64,000 nt of DNA from Notospermus geniculatus (GCA_002633025.1 NMRB01001825.1:1538-65537); one strand, 5' to 3'; shown: positions 21,083-32,699, counted from the stretch's first letter. Program-made: numbers and translations. The notes: generated by a model from the sequence alone, not told the origin.

Positions 21083-21600
21083 TCAGCAGCTAGGACTTTT
21101 CTGCCGATCGGGAAAAACATCCTGATCAGGCTGTTTGTCCCAAACAAGCTGTTTTCACACCACCTGATCTGTCAGAACCATCCTGATTGGGAGGTGGAGA
21201 ATTTTCTTTTCTATTTGCGCAAAATACTGTGCATTTGCGCATGCTGAGTGCATAGGCCTAAGTCTTGGTGAAGATGGCAGCTTATGCATAAAAAAATGCT
21301 GTTCCAAACAAAATTTGTGTTCTCAAGTTCAGAGTTGAAAATTAACAAAATACATGTATATTTAATTGTTACTGAAATATGAACCAATTCCAACATTAAA
21401 ATCATCTGGATGGGATTGGATTATAAAGACATGAACGAAATGGCCAACTGATTTTGCAGACATCAACCATCATGGCAGCAGGAAGTGACTCTCACTGAGC
21501 ATGCTCAGTGTACTCCCTGGTCATCAACAGCTTGATTAGGCTGTAACATCCAAAATCGGATGTTTTTCCTGATCGGCAGAAAAGTCCTAGCTGGTCAGCA
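21083..21600. mobile_element. MITE, GTCAGCAGCTAGGACTTTTC ends
   Basis: Arms of about 40 bp: AGGACTTTTCTGCCGATC, GGAAAAACATCC on the left and the complement on the right. No transposase inside. Confidence 0.72.
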
Positions 21601-22748
21601 GTACAGCAGGCCTAGGCCTACCAGTGCAACGAATGACTGTTAGTAGCATACATGTATGCAAAGCAGTGCACTGCACGTAAGCTACATTATCATGTACACA
21701 CACAGCCAAGTAGACACTACACTACAGTAGCCTACAGAAACACTCTTCATGCACTCTTCACTTTGATCACAGTGACAATCTTCTCTTTCTCAGGCCGTCT
21801 ACACGATCAATGATGATGCAGAAGTATGATGACCATCGCCAACGAGTGTGCAATATGATACGATTAGCCTACGCATGCCAGGGGCTGTGATATGTAGGCC
21901 TGTCTGATTCAGTGACAGCGACTGGTGTGCATCCCATCAAATCATCAAAACATGTCACCCATCCATATGCATGCATTGCACTGGTGGTGACATCCTGAGA
22001 CTCGGGTCATTTCACTCGGCCATCGCCTAGGTGCGACGTAGGAGATGCGTCTGAATGACCCTGTGTCGAGAGGATGGGTGGTGAGGGTCACACACAGATC
22101 TGATTCTGACATGTCGATGTCTGACCGACGGCAGAACACCAAAAATCTAACAGAAAATATACAAATAAACATCACTTCCTATGGTTGGCATTGACGCCAA
22201 AGAAGATAACTTCCGAATTTAACAGTATTAAACAAAATTTACCTTCGCAGATGTCTCTGTTCTGATGATTTCGAGAGCATAGAGGAGACGGGAAAGCACT
22301 GTTTATGTTGGTTGAACGGTCGACACTAGCGCCGCAGGAGTAAAGCGGCAAAGATGGGTGGAACGCGTTCTACTCGGGTAAAGACTGGTACCCGGTCTTT
22401 CGATGTTAGAACACATATCGCGGTTGCATCAAATCCTAGCGGTGGCTCATTAAACCAAGGTAACTCGGGTAATGGAACGATGACGTAGCACGTGATCTGC
22501 GCTGGATTCTATTTTGGGCTGGCGGGGATTCCCAAACCGCCGGCGGGCTGTTTTTTGGCATGTTTGGCGATAAACTCGCAAAATCATCGTCAAATTATAA
22601 TTATGGATTGAGCCAGTTAACGAACTTGACCTGTGTTTTTGATTGTTCTAGACGTCAACGTAAGTCGTAAGCTGATCCATCGCTTATTTTGTGAGTTATC
22701 CGTCGGAAACCATGTTGCCACAGACATTCAGAAGCCAGTAAAACCAAT
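21601..22748. other. No gene model supported
   Basis: A donor-like GAAG|GTAAAT on the minus strand at about 22240, preceded by a CG-rich stretch (22300-22340), could be an untranslated first exon. Nothing coding was recognised. Confidence 0.3.
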
Positions 22749-22782
22749 GAAGACCGCCACCTGTGAGGTGGTGGCGGTCTTA
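22749..22782. repeat. AAGACCGCCACC hairpin
   Basis: AAGACCGCCACC, short loop, GGTGGTGGCGGTCTT. Related hairpins at 38478-38507 and 38561-38592. Confidence 0.6.
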
Positions 22783-23011
22783 ACTATGGAGCAGGCAACT
22801 AGGCATTTGGCAGTCTGCTAAGTTTAGCAGGGTTTTATGAATACGGCCCCAGGATCCGTGTAACGCTTTGGGATTTTCTCGTGCGCCCAATCAGAAGCCT
22901 CTACGCGATAATTTATTCATACGAGTAGGACCGGTGTAGCAGTAAATTGTGTCCCCCTGTAAAAAGTGTCCCTTCTATTGTTGAATGACGGATTAAGCGG
23001 CATGGGTTGGC

Positions 23012-23290
23012 CTATAGAAATGAATTGTCAGAGATTAGAATGTAACAATAGGATCTTTTATTCCCCGGACAGTTTTTCCTAGGACATTTTTTCCCTTCAC
23101 ACCGGGTACGCCGTTCAACTTCGTAGCGAACAATACTAGCCTGCTGGTACATAAATGACTTCCCACTGCCAGTCCTACAACAGCCTAACAAATAGTCTCC
23201 ATCGAATATTGCCTTCGCGGCTTCTTTTTGAGTACTTGGGAGTCCTTCCACGGAGTATTTGCATTCGAATAAAGTTTCATCGACCGCCAT
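23012..23290 (-). pseudogene. RecQ-like helicase N-terminal fragment
   Basis: From the ATG at 23290, in good context (ACAAGATGGCGG), the frame reads MAVDETLFECKYSVEG, then QKEAAKAIFDGDYLLG, then CRTGSGKSFMYQQ. This is the Q motif and Walker A region of RecQ-family helicases (consensus TGxGKS, with C-R in place of the usual P before T). After about 60 residues the match stops and the frame runs into low-similarity Cys/Lys-rich sequence and a stop. It may be a first exon whose donor I cannot place, or a decayed fragment, as such helicase pieces are common in repetitive families. No helicase motifs beyond I are present here. Confidence 0.45.
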
Positions 23291-23466
23291 CTTGTCATCA
23301 TACCCGAGGTGCCGATGCAAGCTTTGCCGTGATTGGTTGCTATTTTTTGGGCGCGGGGAAATCCGTGAACACGGAATGTGGTTTGCTTGCGTGAAGGTCA
23401 AGGGAGGAGAAGCCGAGTCTTGACCTGAACTCAGTGAAGGTGGAATTTGCAAGGGAAGTAGGGACT

Positions 23467-23550
23467 CTAGAATACCTTGTCTTTTTGACAGAAAAGGCAC
23501 TTACTCCAATCTGTCTTGGATGTCTTTTGTATGGGACGTCCTCTCGGCAT
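23467..23550 (-). CDS. Possible first exon with a W-x-K-C-x-F-C motif
   Basis: From ATG at 23550: MPRGRPIQKTSKTDWSKCLF then CQKDK, with a possible donor GACAAG|GTATTC. The DWSKCxFCQ motif occurs at the start of many uncharacterised, often transposon-related invertebrate proteins. Short and unsupported by a second exon; may belong with the helicase fragment downstream on the same strand. Confidence 0.3.
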   Translation of the reverse strand: MPRGRPIQKTSKTDWSKCLFCQKDKVF

Positions 23551-24062
23551 TTTCAACTCCACAGTACAGACGATGTCACTCACACCGAAACACGTAATGT
23601 GTAAAAACCAGCCATGGGCGCAGCCATCTTTGATGCAATGCATTGTGTGTCTATAAATTAGCCCGGACTCTGTATAAGAATGCGAACAAATTGTCAAATA
23701 TATCCTAAAATCTCTCGATAATGCTGGTGTTAGTGTTACGGACATCGAGGCGTGCCACAAACGGCGTTGTCTTCGAAGGGATAAAACAAGTATTTTTCTA
23801 TCAGACCCACAAACGTTTCCTGACAAAGGAATCTTTTAAATCATTATACATTATACATTCTCAGTGGCCTGGTCCCAATAAGGAGGTTTTTATTTCAATC
23901 AAGCATTACTTCAAAATCGAGTTTCCGTCAATTAAGTTCAGATTCCTTCGCACACAAACAACATACCAGTCGGGGGCATATGCCACGCTCTGCGTTGCTC
24001 TTGTTATGTGTTGAAGTTCCTATTTTCTGATCACACTGCCTGGTTGAAGACAATGCATTATA

Positions 24063-24132
24063 CCTGGTTCCGTCGGCCACCGTGTGGTGTTGCGTACGCA
24101 GCGCCATCTACACGGTGGCCAACGGAACCAGG
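24063..24132. repeat. CCTGGTTCC hairpin, copy 1
   Basis: Arms CCTGGTTCCGTCGGCCACCG and complement GCCACCGTGTAG...GCCAACGGAACCAGG. Related to 58193-58271. Confidence 0.6.
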
Positions 24133-24798
24133 CTAGTGGGCATTGCAAATCATTGGAAGTTTCTTAGTTCGTGCATTTTATTCGCTTAAGGGTAAAAAAT
24201 GTAATGCCAGCCGCTTAAGGGCCACCCCCATGTCATTCTCAACACTTCCTGTGAAAATGGTGCCATTTCGATCAGAAACCACGGAGGAGTTCGTGTTCGA
24301 AGTTAATGTGCCACCGTCAATTATAATATAGATAAAACCTCCATAATATAAACAGTAGTTTTCCTCTAAACTCATTTGTTTATAACCAAATCAGTGGGTG
24401 TTACTGCTGCCAGTCATTAAAACCAATTATGCCCTAGTTACTCTTGTGTGCTGATGCTGCAGACTGACCATAAAATGCAAATTCTGACTGAAATACTGGA
24501 TGAAACATGGTTCCGGCTGTCATGAAGGCATCATTTGCACATTAGCTGGTTGTATACACATACATGGGCTTATGTAGGTCTGTGGTCTAGACAGACAAGT
24601 AGGCCTATTGCCCGATGTCATTTCGTAACAACCACCCCATGACCTGGTTGGGGATGTGCCATCACCATGACTACCATACACAATGACTCTGTGAGCTGAG
24701 CCAAAGTTCCCATCATGGCTCTGGTAGGCCTACGTTTCACCCATCATTCCCCCTAGGCCTACTCTCAGGTACGGTTCATCTCTCCTCTCTTGACTTAC

Positions 24799-24970
24799 TT
24801 TCCAACACAGCTTGAGTAGATCATCTTTAAAAATAACCTGGAATCGTGTGGACTCGGTTGATGGAACAGTGAGTCAGCGTTCGTCAGCAACTGGAAGTGG
24901 TCAGAGATAAGGTGAAGAGGTTGTGCCTTTATCTTGCTCCTCCATACAACCTCCCACATGGGTTCTGTCG
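24799..24970 (-). CDS. Orphan internal exon, unknown protein
   Basis: Acceptor GTTTTCCTGCAG and donor AAA|GTAAGT bound 172 nt, open in one frame from phase 1 to phase 2: TEPMWEVVWRSKIKAQPLHL, then LLTNADSLFHQPSPHDSRLF. Splice signals are strong but no family is recognised. The terminal exon at 20777-20947 enters in phase 0, so at least one more exon would be needed to join them. Confidence 0.35.
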
Positions 24971-25994
24971 CTGCAGGAAAACTCACCCAAGGCAAGGGCT
25001 TTATCAATGCATGTTCAAAGGAATTTGAATCGAATATAGGCCTATTAGAGAGAGCTTGCACCCTCGGGGTGAAAGTGGAGCGGCCGTTTCCCATACTGAG
25101 TTTGAAACTACTGCACCAAGTTTGTTCCGTAGGGGCTCAACGGCTCAACATGGTCCCGCAGCTGATGTTGTGCTGGCCTTTTGGGTAGATTTCAATTGAA
25201 TTGGATCTGATCCGTTTCGCCACAATACGGTCCGATAGATAACTGTTCGCTAGCCTTTCAGTTGCATCNATCTACTGGGCATGCGTAGCTTATTCCATAG
25301 GCCTGTAATGCTATATGTTTCGCTGTGTCACTTTCATCAGCACATTCAATTCTTGACATGTTGTGCAACCAAGAAAAGAAATCCTGATGATGTGTGTTAA
25401 CTACAATACCTACAGGCCAGAAGTTTGGGGCCGCCCACTGACTCTTTCAGAAAAAAATGCCTATTGGTGAGCTGGCCTTGAGGCATTTTCACCACTAAAA
25501 TCATCACACTTTTAAAGGTGGGTCATTTTTTTCCCTGCATGTTCTCTTTCTCCATTCACGTAATAGTACTGATTATTGACGCAATAGCAAATCATTCTGT
25601 GTGAAATCGTGTCCCGTGATAAGCAATTTGAATAATATAATCGGCTTGGTGTTTTTTGGACGATTTTTGGACCAAATGACGAGATTATTTTTGATGCATT
25701 TTTATGCTGGTCCTCTGTCCTCGAGGCCTATTATATTGTAGGCCTATAGCGGAGCAGCTGTAAAAGGCAGGGGACCAGTGTTGCACAGTAAATATGGTGG
25801 ACATTCTTGTTTCATCACTTCAGAAGTTTGACGCATTGTGATACTTTTATTAACCCTTCATTAGGTATGCGAGGGTCCGTGGGTTCGAATCTGGTAGGAA
25901 GCAATGTCTTTCACCTTAGAAACCCGATTTCTATTTCATATCCTTCATTAGGTAAGGTACTTCCAGTCTTTCATGGAGTTTCATATTGTAATGT

Positions 25995-26068
25995 GCCTGC
26001 CTGAAGAAGACCCCGGTCGGGGTCGAAAATTTGCTATATTCTGGATGTTGACTTTCTGTATATTATCA
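25995..26068 (+). repeat. GACCCC/GGGGTC hairpin repeat, copy 2
   Basis: CTGAAGAAGACCCCGGTC then GGGGTCGAAAATTTGC and ATTCTGG. Best match to the family consensus in single-copy form. Confidence 0.65.
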
Positions 26069-26322
26069 TTAGGTAAGGATATATATTTCAACCTATTCTT
26101 TTATGTGTAGCAACAATTTCCATCCTTAATTGAGAACTAAGATAATTGAAATACGTGGGATTTGCACAGTCTTGTTGGCCATTCTTCCTGACCGGTGTGT
26201 ACACTCGCGATCGCGAGCACTGGGCCCGGTGAACATCGATCGTGTGTTTATGGATGAACTGGACGCAAGGGCCCAACGCGCCGCGTAGCGGCTAACAGCG
26301 AAGCTAGCCAAAGACTTGCCAC

Positions 26323-27347
26323 GGGTCAGTCATTAGAAGTGGACTCATAGGAGATATGTAGCTAATGTTCAGATGGAATATACCGGGCGGTTGGTTCGTA
26401 TATTTGTATGTTGTTTCATAACAAACGAGTGAGTCACATTGCAGGCCAAAGGTTTGTGGCCAGCCACATATTTTTTAAAAGACCATCCATGCATAGTTTG
26501 TTTTTCAATATACTGTATATTAAGCATGTTAAAGGTATGGTTCAAAAGGCTCCAATCGTTTACACATGGCTTAAATATGGCCAGAAAATAATTTCTGTCT
26601 GGTTTGTAAGAAAATCCAACGGGCGGTTGGTTCGTATATTTGTATGTTGTTTCATAACAAACGAGTGAGTCACATTGCAGGCCAAAGGTTTGTGGCCAGC
26701 CACATATTTTTAAAAGACCATCCATGCATAGTTTGTTTTTCAATATACTGTATATTAAGCATGTTAAGGAACAAATATATTTTATATAAATGTAACTATG
26801 TGAATAATGAGACTAGTGAATAGTCTCTCTGAATGCAGAACAGCTGACAGGGATCTGCGGTTATAAGTAGGATCTGTGGTTATAAGTATTTATTAGCAAG
26901 TACGGTTATGCAGTTTGGTAGGGAAATGGAAGGCCTAGGGGAGACCGTCATTCCTCCTGCGACTTAGAAATTTTCAGCAAAAAAGAATAAACAGAGAAAC
27001 AGACGCGGGAAAAAGTAGCCCCTGGCAAGGATCGAACCCGGCGCCCCAGATTCATAGCCGCACGCTCTACCTCATGCGCCAGCCGGCCATGTTGGCTGTT
27101 GAATAATTTTTTATAATATATTCCAGATACTTAACATATCAATATTAGGAATGACGTCACAACTCAGAAAAATCTTAAAAACATCCACAGAGCAAATACC
27201 CGGCAAATCCGTCAGTATATTGCTACCTAATGTACCAATCTAACGTTCACAGCCACTAAAAACGTGAACCAACCGCCCGGTATATTCCATCTGAACATTA
27301 GCTACATACATGTATCTCCTATGAGTCCACTTCTAATGACTGACCCG
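26323..27347. mobile_element. 1-kb foldback element containing a direct repeat and a tRNA-like unit
   Basis: Arms 26323-26397 and 27267-27347 (GGGTCAGTCATTAGAAGTGG and on to ACCGGGCGGTTGG). Inside, a 148-bp segment is directly repeated (26385-26532 and 26621-26767), and a tRNA-like sequence lies on the minus strand at about 27016-27088. Confidence 0.78.
27016..27088 (-). repeat. tRNA-like Pol III unit inside the foldback
   Basis: Minus strand A box TGGCGCATGAGG and B box GGTTCGATCC with tRNA-like spacing. Anticodon stem is imperfect, so probably a tRNA-derived element rather than a functional tRNA. Confidence 0.5.
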
Positions 27348-27439
27348 CGGCATGTTTGAATGCATGTGCAGAGGTCATGCATGTCATGGCGGCTGTGCAC
27401 CTCCTCGTGCATGTCGTGTATCTATGTCGTGTTGCTTGG

Positions 27440-28519
27440 TCATTATGGTTTCCTATCTCAAGATCGGAAACCATATTGTGTTTGGTCATGGTGTCTCTGT
27501 GTGTGTGTGTGTGTGTGTGTATGTGTCTGTGTATCTGTCAGTTCAGTCTCTCACACCTATAACTTTGTTCCTGCAAGAGCTACAGACCTGATGTGACCTA
27601 CCCCCGGGTAACATGACGTGATCTACAAGATGGAATGAAAATTTCCGGTCTACGATACCTGGTTCATGGTGAAATTGATATATCAAAAGTTGAGATTTTG
27701 TCTGTCACACTTTTGTTTCTTCAATAACTTGTCTCTCGCCACCACCAATTGTCTTTTTTTTCAATAGTCTGTGACAATAAGCAAAAAAACGCAAGAATAA
27801 AGCTTCTGTTTTGATACTGAGATGCCAAGAAATCGCATCTACGGCCTTCTAGATTTCAAAATGTTCTGGGGGAAGACCCCCTGATCCCCCGTTGGCGCAG
27901 GTATCTTCGGCGCCCGCCTGCGACGACCGACCTCAGCGGCCCTGACCCCCCACTGCCAAAAATCCTGGATCCGCGCCTGAGATCGGGGTTTAAGTGTAAA
28001 GTCGGATGAGAACCTCTGCCGTTGTTGTTGATACCAGACTATTGGTGAGCAGAATTTGTATTATACTTAGTGTTTACAGGAAACATGGATAACAGGTGAC
28101 ATGTGGTCGAATCAACGTGTGGACGATTCAACAACTTGGCGCCACCTCCATTCTGTTGCATCTTGCTTATACATGTAATACCATATCTGCTTTGCGTGTC
28201 TCTCTTTCGGCAGTCTGAAACGTATGAGGAACATAAGTAGGTTTAAATAATTGCATGTGTAGGCCTATAGTAAAATGCTAGGAGTGATGAACATTATGGG
28301 TAGGCTGAGCTAGTCGAGTAGGCTGTTTGTGTTGGACGGATTTGATGGTTGGTGGCGGGGAAATTTTTCAGCATTAGTTTCCGGCATGGCGACAAATATG
28401 CCGAGGAGAATAACCATCATGAAAGGGTTAAAATTTCGAACCAAGTCAAGTTGTTTCCACTTTAGTTTGCATCTTTTGTCTTTTTCGTTATTGAAAATAG
28501 TAGAATGGTCAACATTACC
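27440..28519. other. Interspersed repeat and (TG)n, no gene
   Basis: A (TG)n tract at about 27495-27530 sits in a repeat similar to 13020-13150. A (C)n-rich stretch follows near 27880-27960. Nothing else recognised up to the lectin gene. Confidence 0.4.
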
Positions 28520-28827
28520 TTATCGGCCGCCATAGCCTGAACACTTCGCTTCCACCTGTAGTTCCTTTTTGGTACCAGAGCAGGGGTCTCCGAATACATC
28601 ATTGTTTGCTCCTATGACACAGTATTCTTTTCCCTCGCACAACTGTCGGATCTTCTGTAAACTTCCAGGATGAGCGCAGTCAGATGGTTTTGGTTCAAAT
28701 AAAAAGGGAATCCAGAAGGCGGCGCACTTTTTGTGGTAATGACCACGATAAGTGCCGCTGGTGATCCGAAGCGTATAACCCTTGGGGCAGCTTAAGGTTA
28801 TTTCTCCACCCTCGCAAGTCCATTTTC
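28520..28827 (-). CDS. SUEL lectin exon 2
   Basis: Branch-like TACTAAAAAC and acceptor ATTTATATTTCCAG precede (G)GAKWTCEGG; stop TAA at 28522-28520. Carries the entire lectin domain in one exon. Confidence 0.88.
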
Positions 28828-30898
28828 CTGGAAATATAAATATAAATGTTTTTAGTACCAAACTCGCTAGCCCAGTGGTACGGCGTTCCGCGTTTTCGGT
28901 TTGTTCCGCTTGTACCACTGGCTTCATACGCCCTCATCACTCTGCTCGGAATAACAGAATGAACAAAAACTGATCTACAGCTAGTTTTACACCCTAATAA
29001 AATCATAATTGTACTGTCAAGTTTAGAAGTTTACCAACACACCAAACTCACCATGATTGTTAAACATTTGTTCATTATTTTGTGTTGCACTTTTTTGCGG
29101 AGGATTACACGTATGGCTGTGCTTCTGTTCAATCGTTCCGGCAGAAATAGTTACCATTTTAGAAGCAACCAAATCGATGCACCAGTCAGGTTTGTCGAAT
29201 TTGATCACATGATTTGTGAAGGTAAACATAACCACGTGCTACCTGGAGGCAGCCATCTTAAATGACGTCATTCCTACGCGAAAAGAAGTACGGGGCACTG
29301 ACGTTTGAAGGCAGAGTCACTAAGGTGAAACCGTGTGACCTCTGCATAGGAGATTGAGATAGTACCGGTACCAAAAAAAGGATCAATCGTACGTACGCCT
29401 ACGTGCTAGTTTAAGCCTACGGTAGAGGAAAACAATTATTGCATTATTGTGGACATTTGCGCGGTGCCCCGCCACGGCCAGCGCAGGGGGAAAACGATTT
29501 GTGGATTTTGCTTCCAGAGCAAAATCAGTCGCATGTCGCTCAGAAGGTGAGCCGCAACGAACTAAGATGACAACAGGAGAGAATAGAAGAAATAAATTAT
29601 TTCAGATTTCATAACAGACAGACAATATTGAAAGTGACAAACATTTGGTCTCAACCTGCCAAGCTACGAAAATGTGCCACGTGTAAATGACATTACCACG
29701 TGATACATATACATATACATATCATTACCGGCGTGATGGGCGAATTTTTCACCACAAATGTGTAAAAGTACACAAAAATTGGGTAAATTGCGCCCATTAC
29801 CACGTGGTAATGTCATTTACACGTGTCACATTTTTGTAAGGGTAAGAGCGACATGCGACTGGTTTTGCTGTGGAGGGTCACATTTGTGGAAATTAACTAC
29901 AGGGGCAGATCCAGGTTTTTCGGATGAGGGCAACTACTTCTAACAGGTCTAAAAGCATTGAGAGGAAGTGGCAAAAACAAATCATGCTCCAAAAAATAAA
30001 GTTAATGTAGTGTTGCCGTTAGCTTAAAGGCCTGTTTCCACTAAAACGGATTCCGCTGCGGTTTGCGGCGCCGGAGCGGTTTTCACAGAGTTTTGATAAT
30101 CCTTCGATGGTTTGGTAATACAAGGCATAATTATCCCAATGCCTGTGAAAACCGGAATCGGATTCCGCTGCGGTTTGCGGCGCCGGAGCGGTTTTCACAG
30201 AGTTTTGATAACCCTTCGATTTTTATAATACAAGGCATAATTATCCCAATGCCTGTGAAAACCGGAATCGGTTGTAGGAAGAATATATAATGATAGTCAT
30301 TATACTGTGGTGTCAAAGTTATGCCGGATTCGACTCCATATCCACCCATTGGTTCTGGGGAATTTGGGGTTCGGCCTGTGGACTGAAATTGTGGTGTGGG
30401 CGGTTAAGAATGATCCTGAGACATGCCCCGATACCAAATCATTTTTGTTTGGGCTATACCTTCCATAAAAGTACGGCTGGGCCTGACCGCCCCCAGTCCG
30501 GCATAACTCCGACACCACAGTATATTCTTGGTTCACTCTAAAAAAATTCTCGTCGTACTGACAAGCTGGAACTCGTTCTCAGCCATATGTTAACTTGTCA
30601 TCATCGGAAAAGAGACATCTTATCATTGAAACAAATACATCTTGTCATTCAGGCTAAACATGAAAAGATAAAGATAAAATTCCAGCGCCAAGATACTGTT
30701 GTACGGTAGTGACAACTACTAACAAGAGCTACGTATAACAGAAAAACCTCACATAATTTCTAAGCCTACGATGGGATTCGAACTTATGACCTATGAACCT
30801 AACATACAAGCTACATGTACTATACATTTACCTGAGATGACTCTCACTTCTGAGAATGCAATGATGCATACGAGGAACAATGGCAGAACTCTCATCAT
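28520..30898 (-). CDS. Secreted SUEL-type (rhamnose/galactose-binding) lectin, 2 exons
   Basis: Join of 30832-30898 and 28520-28827 on the minus strand, phase-1 junction, about 124 residues. Exon 1 is a signal peptide; exon 2 is one SUEL lectin domain with all landmarks: CEGGEITLSCPKGY, LRITSGTYRG, then C, then LCEGKEYCV, then NDVFGDPC, KKELQVEAKC. SUEL lectins bind L-rhamnose or D-galactose and act in egg coats or innate defence; the specificity here is not deducible. The usual YGR triplet after SANY is altered to TYRGHYHKK, which may change or weaken sugar binding. Single-domain length is typical for invertebrate members. No poly(A) signal was found close to the stop. Confidence 0.88.
28868..28922. 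repeat. Hairpin in the lectin intron
   Basis: AGCCCAGTGGTAC against GTACCACTGGCT, 55 nt, lying 41 bp upstream of the lectin exon acceptor. Confidence 0.5.
29515..29871. mobile_element. Inverted-repeat element in the lectin intron
   Basis: Outer arms AGCAAAATCAGTCGCATGTC and complement; inner arms GTGTAAATGACATTACCACG and complement, around a TACATA tandem near 29705. Confidence 0.65.
30029..30270. mobile_element. MITE with internal tandem duplication
   Basis: Left end GGCCTGTTTCCACTAAAACG as at 10089. A unit of about 111 bp (GATTCCGCTGCGGTTTGCGG to GTGAAAACCGGAATCG) is present twice (30048-30159, 30160-30270). The right terminus is missing. Confidence 0.7.
30301..30524. mobile_element. MITE, TATACTGTGGTGTC ends
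   Basis: Arms of about 28 bp: TATACTGTGGTGTCAAAGTT, ATGCCGG and complement. No coding content. Confidence 0.68.
30832..30898 (-). CDS. SUEL lectin exon 1: signal peptide
   Basis: ATG at 30898. MMRVLPLFLVCIIAFSEVRV is a hydrophobic signal peptide; donor CAG|GTAAATG leaves one base (phase 1), which joins exon 2 in frame as Gly. Confidence 0.82.
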
Positions 30899-31340
30899 CC
30901 TGTTGGGGGAAATTTGGAGTATTAGCAGGTAGCCTCAGATTAGCCTAATGGCGATGTCAGGTCGACCTTGCGATGGCACAGAACAGGCGCAGTCTGACCT
31001 TTCCGGATCACTTTGCGTCTGAGGCATGACAGCGTGGAACAAATCAGTCGCGGATATGGTGTGACATGACTGCAGTTGCGTCTCAGTTACGACGATCGGG
31101 ATCAGTCGCCGATCAAAAAGATCACGAATCGCAAGAGTTGAACTATTACTTCTGTGCCATCCCGACGGGCGTAATCCATTCGCAGGTGACCTGAACACGG
31201 TTAAGATTCTCTGCGCGCTGATGCTGCTTGTTCCACGATGATCGTACACATTTTCGTTTTTGTGACCTGACCATGATTGCGACACTTGATGCCGACTGTT
31301 CCGTCGTAGCGCAGGCAATCGCAGTGTGACATCCGCATTA

Positions 31341-31458
31341 GAATCCATTCACGCGAATTTCTAGCGATGCGGTGCCGCAACTATTATTTGTTTCCTCCGC
31401 GTTGGTCACCGACAAAGGACGCACAGTCGCACCGCTCGAAATTCCCGTGAATGGATTC
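31341..31458. mobile_element. 118-bp MITE with TTA target duplication
   Basis: Ends GAATCCATTCACGCGAATTT and complement, flanked by TTA on both sides (31338-31340, 31459-31461). Confidence 0.7.
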
Positions 31459-31612
31459 TTAGATTCAAGTTAAAATGTACATGTACCTGCTGGTTCTCTA
31501 CTGTCCGCGTCATTTAGCCATTAAAACTGAGGACGCCTGTCTACTCTCTACATCCATCAACATTTCCAAAAACATTGAGTGGCAACATTTCTAAAAACAT
31601 TGAGTTGAAATA

Positions 31613-31775
31613 AATCAGCTTCACTCTTGTTTTGAGATTGTTGCACAGAGTGGAGAGGACTTGCAACAGTTCAAAACATGTTTTAAAAATGTTTTACAAG
31701 TTCAAAACATGTTTTAAATTGTTGCTAGGCCGGCCACTCTGTGCAACAATCCCAAAAGAGGGTGTTGCAGCTTAT
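31613..31775. repeat. Inverted repeat, TTGTTGCACAGAGTGG arms
   Basis: CACTCTTGTTTTGAGATTGT then TGCACAGAGTGG on the left, complement on the right, with GTTCAAAACATGTTTTAAA repeated between. Related half-copies at 33223-33350 and 33925-34065. Confidence 0.6.
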
Positions 31776-32210
31776 ACAACTCCACGTCTTTAGAAATGTT
31801 AATTGCAAGTGTAGAACCGTCGGTTCTGGGGAAGCCGGATAAAGAAAGCCGTATTTTATGAACATTATAAGGTTATTCATAACTTGCTAGCCGTGAATTA
31901 TAAATTGTTTAAGTGGAAAATACTTGGAGATAGTAGCTGCTCGTATTGTAAGATTGAATGCGAAACAGAATGTTTGTATCTTGTCCAAAAATAACTCAAT
32001 TCTGGGAGGAGCTGAGGGCTTTCATCAGTCAAATAATTATACGGAAATGTTATGGTTTTTGGAAATGAAGACATATTGTTGGGTAAAATGGATGGAGATC
32101 AATTTGTTAATTACACATGTATGTGATGAATTTAGCGCGATACTTCATCTTTCAAAATAGAAAGAAAAAGTCTCTAACTTTAGTGAAATTCAAAGATATA
32201 AATACGATGA

Positions 32211-32392
32211 TAAACAGGAAGTCAATTTCCAGAATCTTAGCAAATTTTCGACCCCAACCGGGGTCTTCTTCAGGCTGGCACTTTCAAATCGAGCTACCAG
32301 AAGTGTGATCGACTTGAAAGTGCCAGCCTGAAGAAGACCCCGGTTGGGGTCGAAAATTTCCTAAGATTCTGGAAATTGACTTCCTGTTTATC
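32211..32392. repeat. Palindromic pair of GACCCC/GGGGTC hairpin repeats
   Basis: Two inverted copies with arms of about 78 bp (32211-32287, 32314-32392). Each has CTGAAGA, then hairpin GACCCC-GGTT-GGGGTC, then GAAAA, then ATTCTGG. This order resembles a hammerhead ribozyme core (CUGANGA, stem II, GAAA, cleavage after UH) as found in Penelope-like elements. One extra A at the base of stem II and a poor stem I argue for caution. Confidence 0.6.
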
Positions 32393-32699
32393 ATCATTTT
32401 GTGTGTCAATTTTTTATGCTTTCTCTTTCTTTGAGATATAAATACGACATTGAAAGGTATATTGCCAACAGCTCTCAGAATTGGGGAACTTTTCTTTCTA
32501 AATGGGCACGGTATGATGATTTTCTTAGTAAGTTTCGCTAATCTTTATCTGTTATCATTTGGTTACATAACTATACTAAATTATGAGAAATAGTTTATGT
32601 AACGTACATTGAATGGGAACAATTTAAAAAAAAATGAATAGCTGTGGGAAAAGAGGAATTTTGTCGAAGTGAAAGTAAAAAATCGTTCAACCAATAATA

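Noticed and set aside
27490-27532. (TG)n frames giving Cys/Val-rich proteins
   Set aside because: Simple repeat.
29050-29235. Possible exon inside the lectin intron (minus strand), donor CATG|GTGAGT
   Set aside because: No acceptor in the right phase: the candidate CTCCAG acceptor leads into an in-frame stop. The lectin reads correctly without it.
30935-31348. Minus-strand open frame of 137 codons
   Set aside because: No domain, and its start lies in a MITE.
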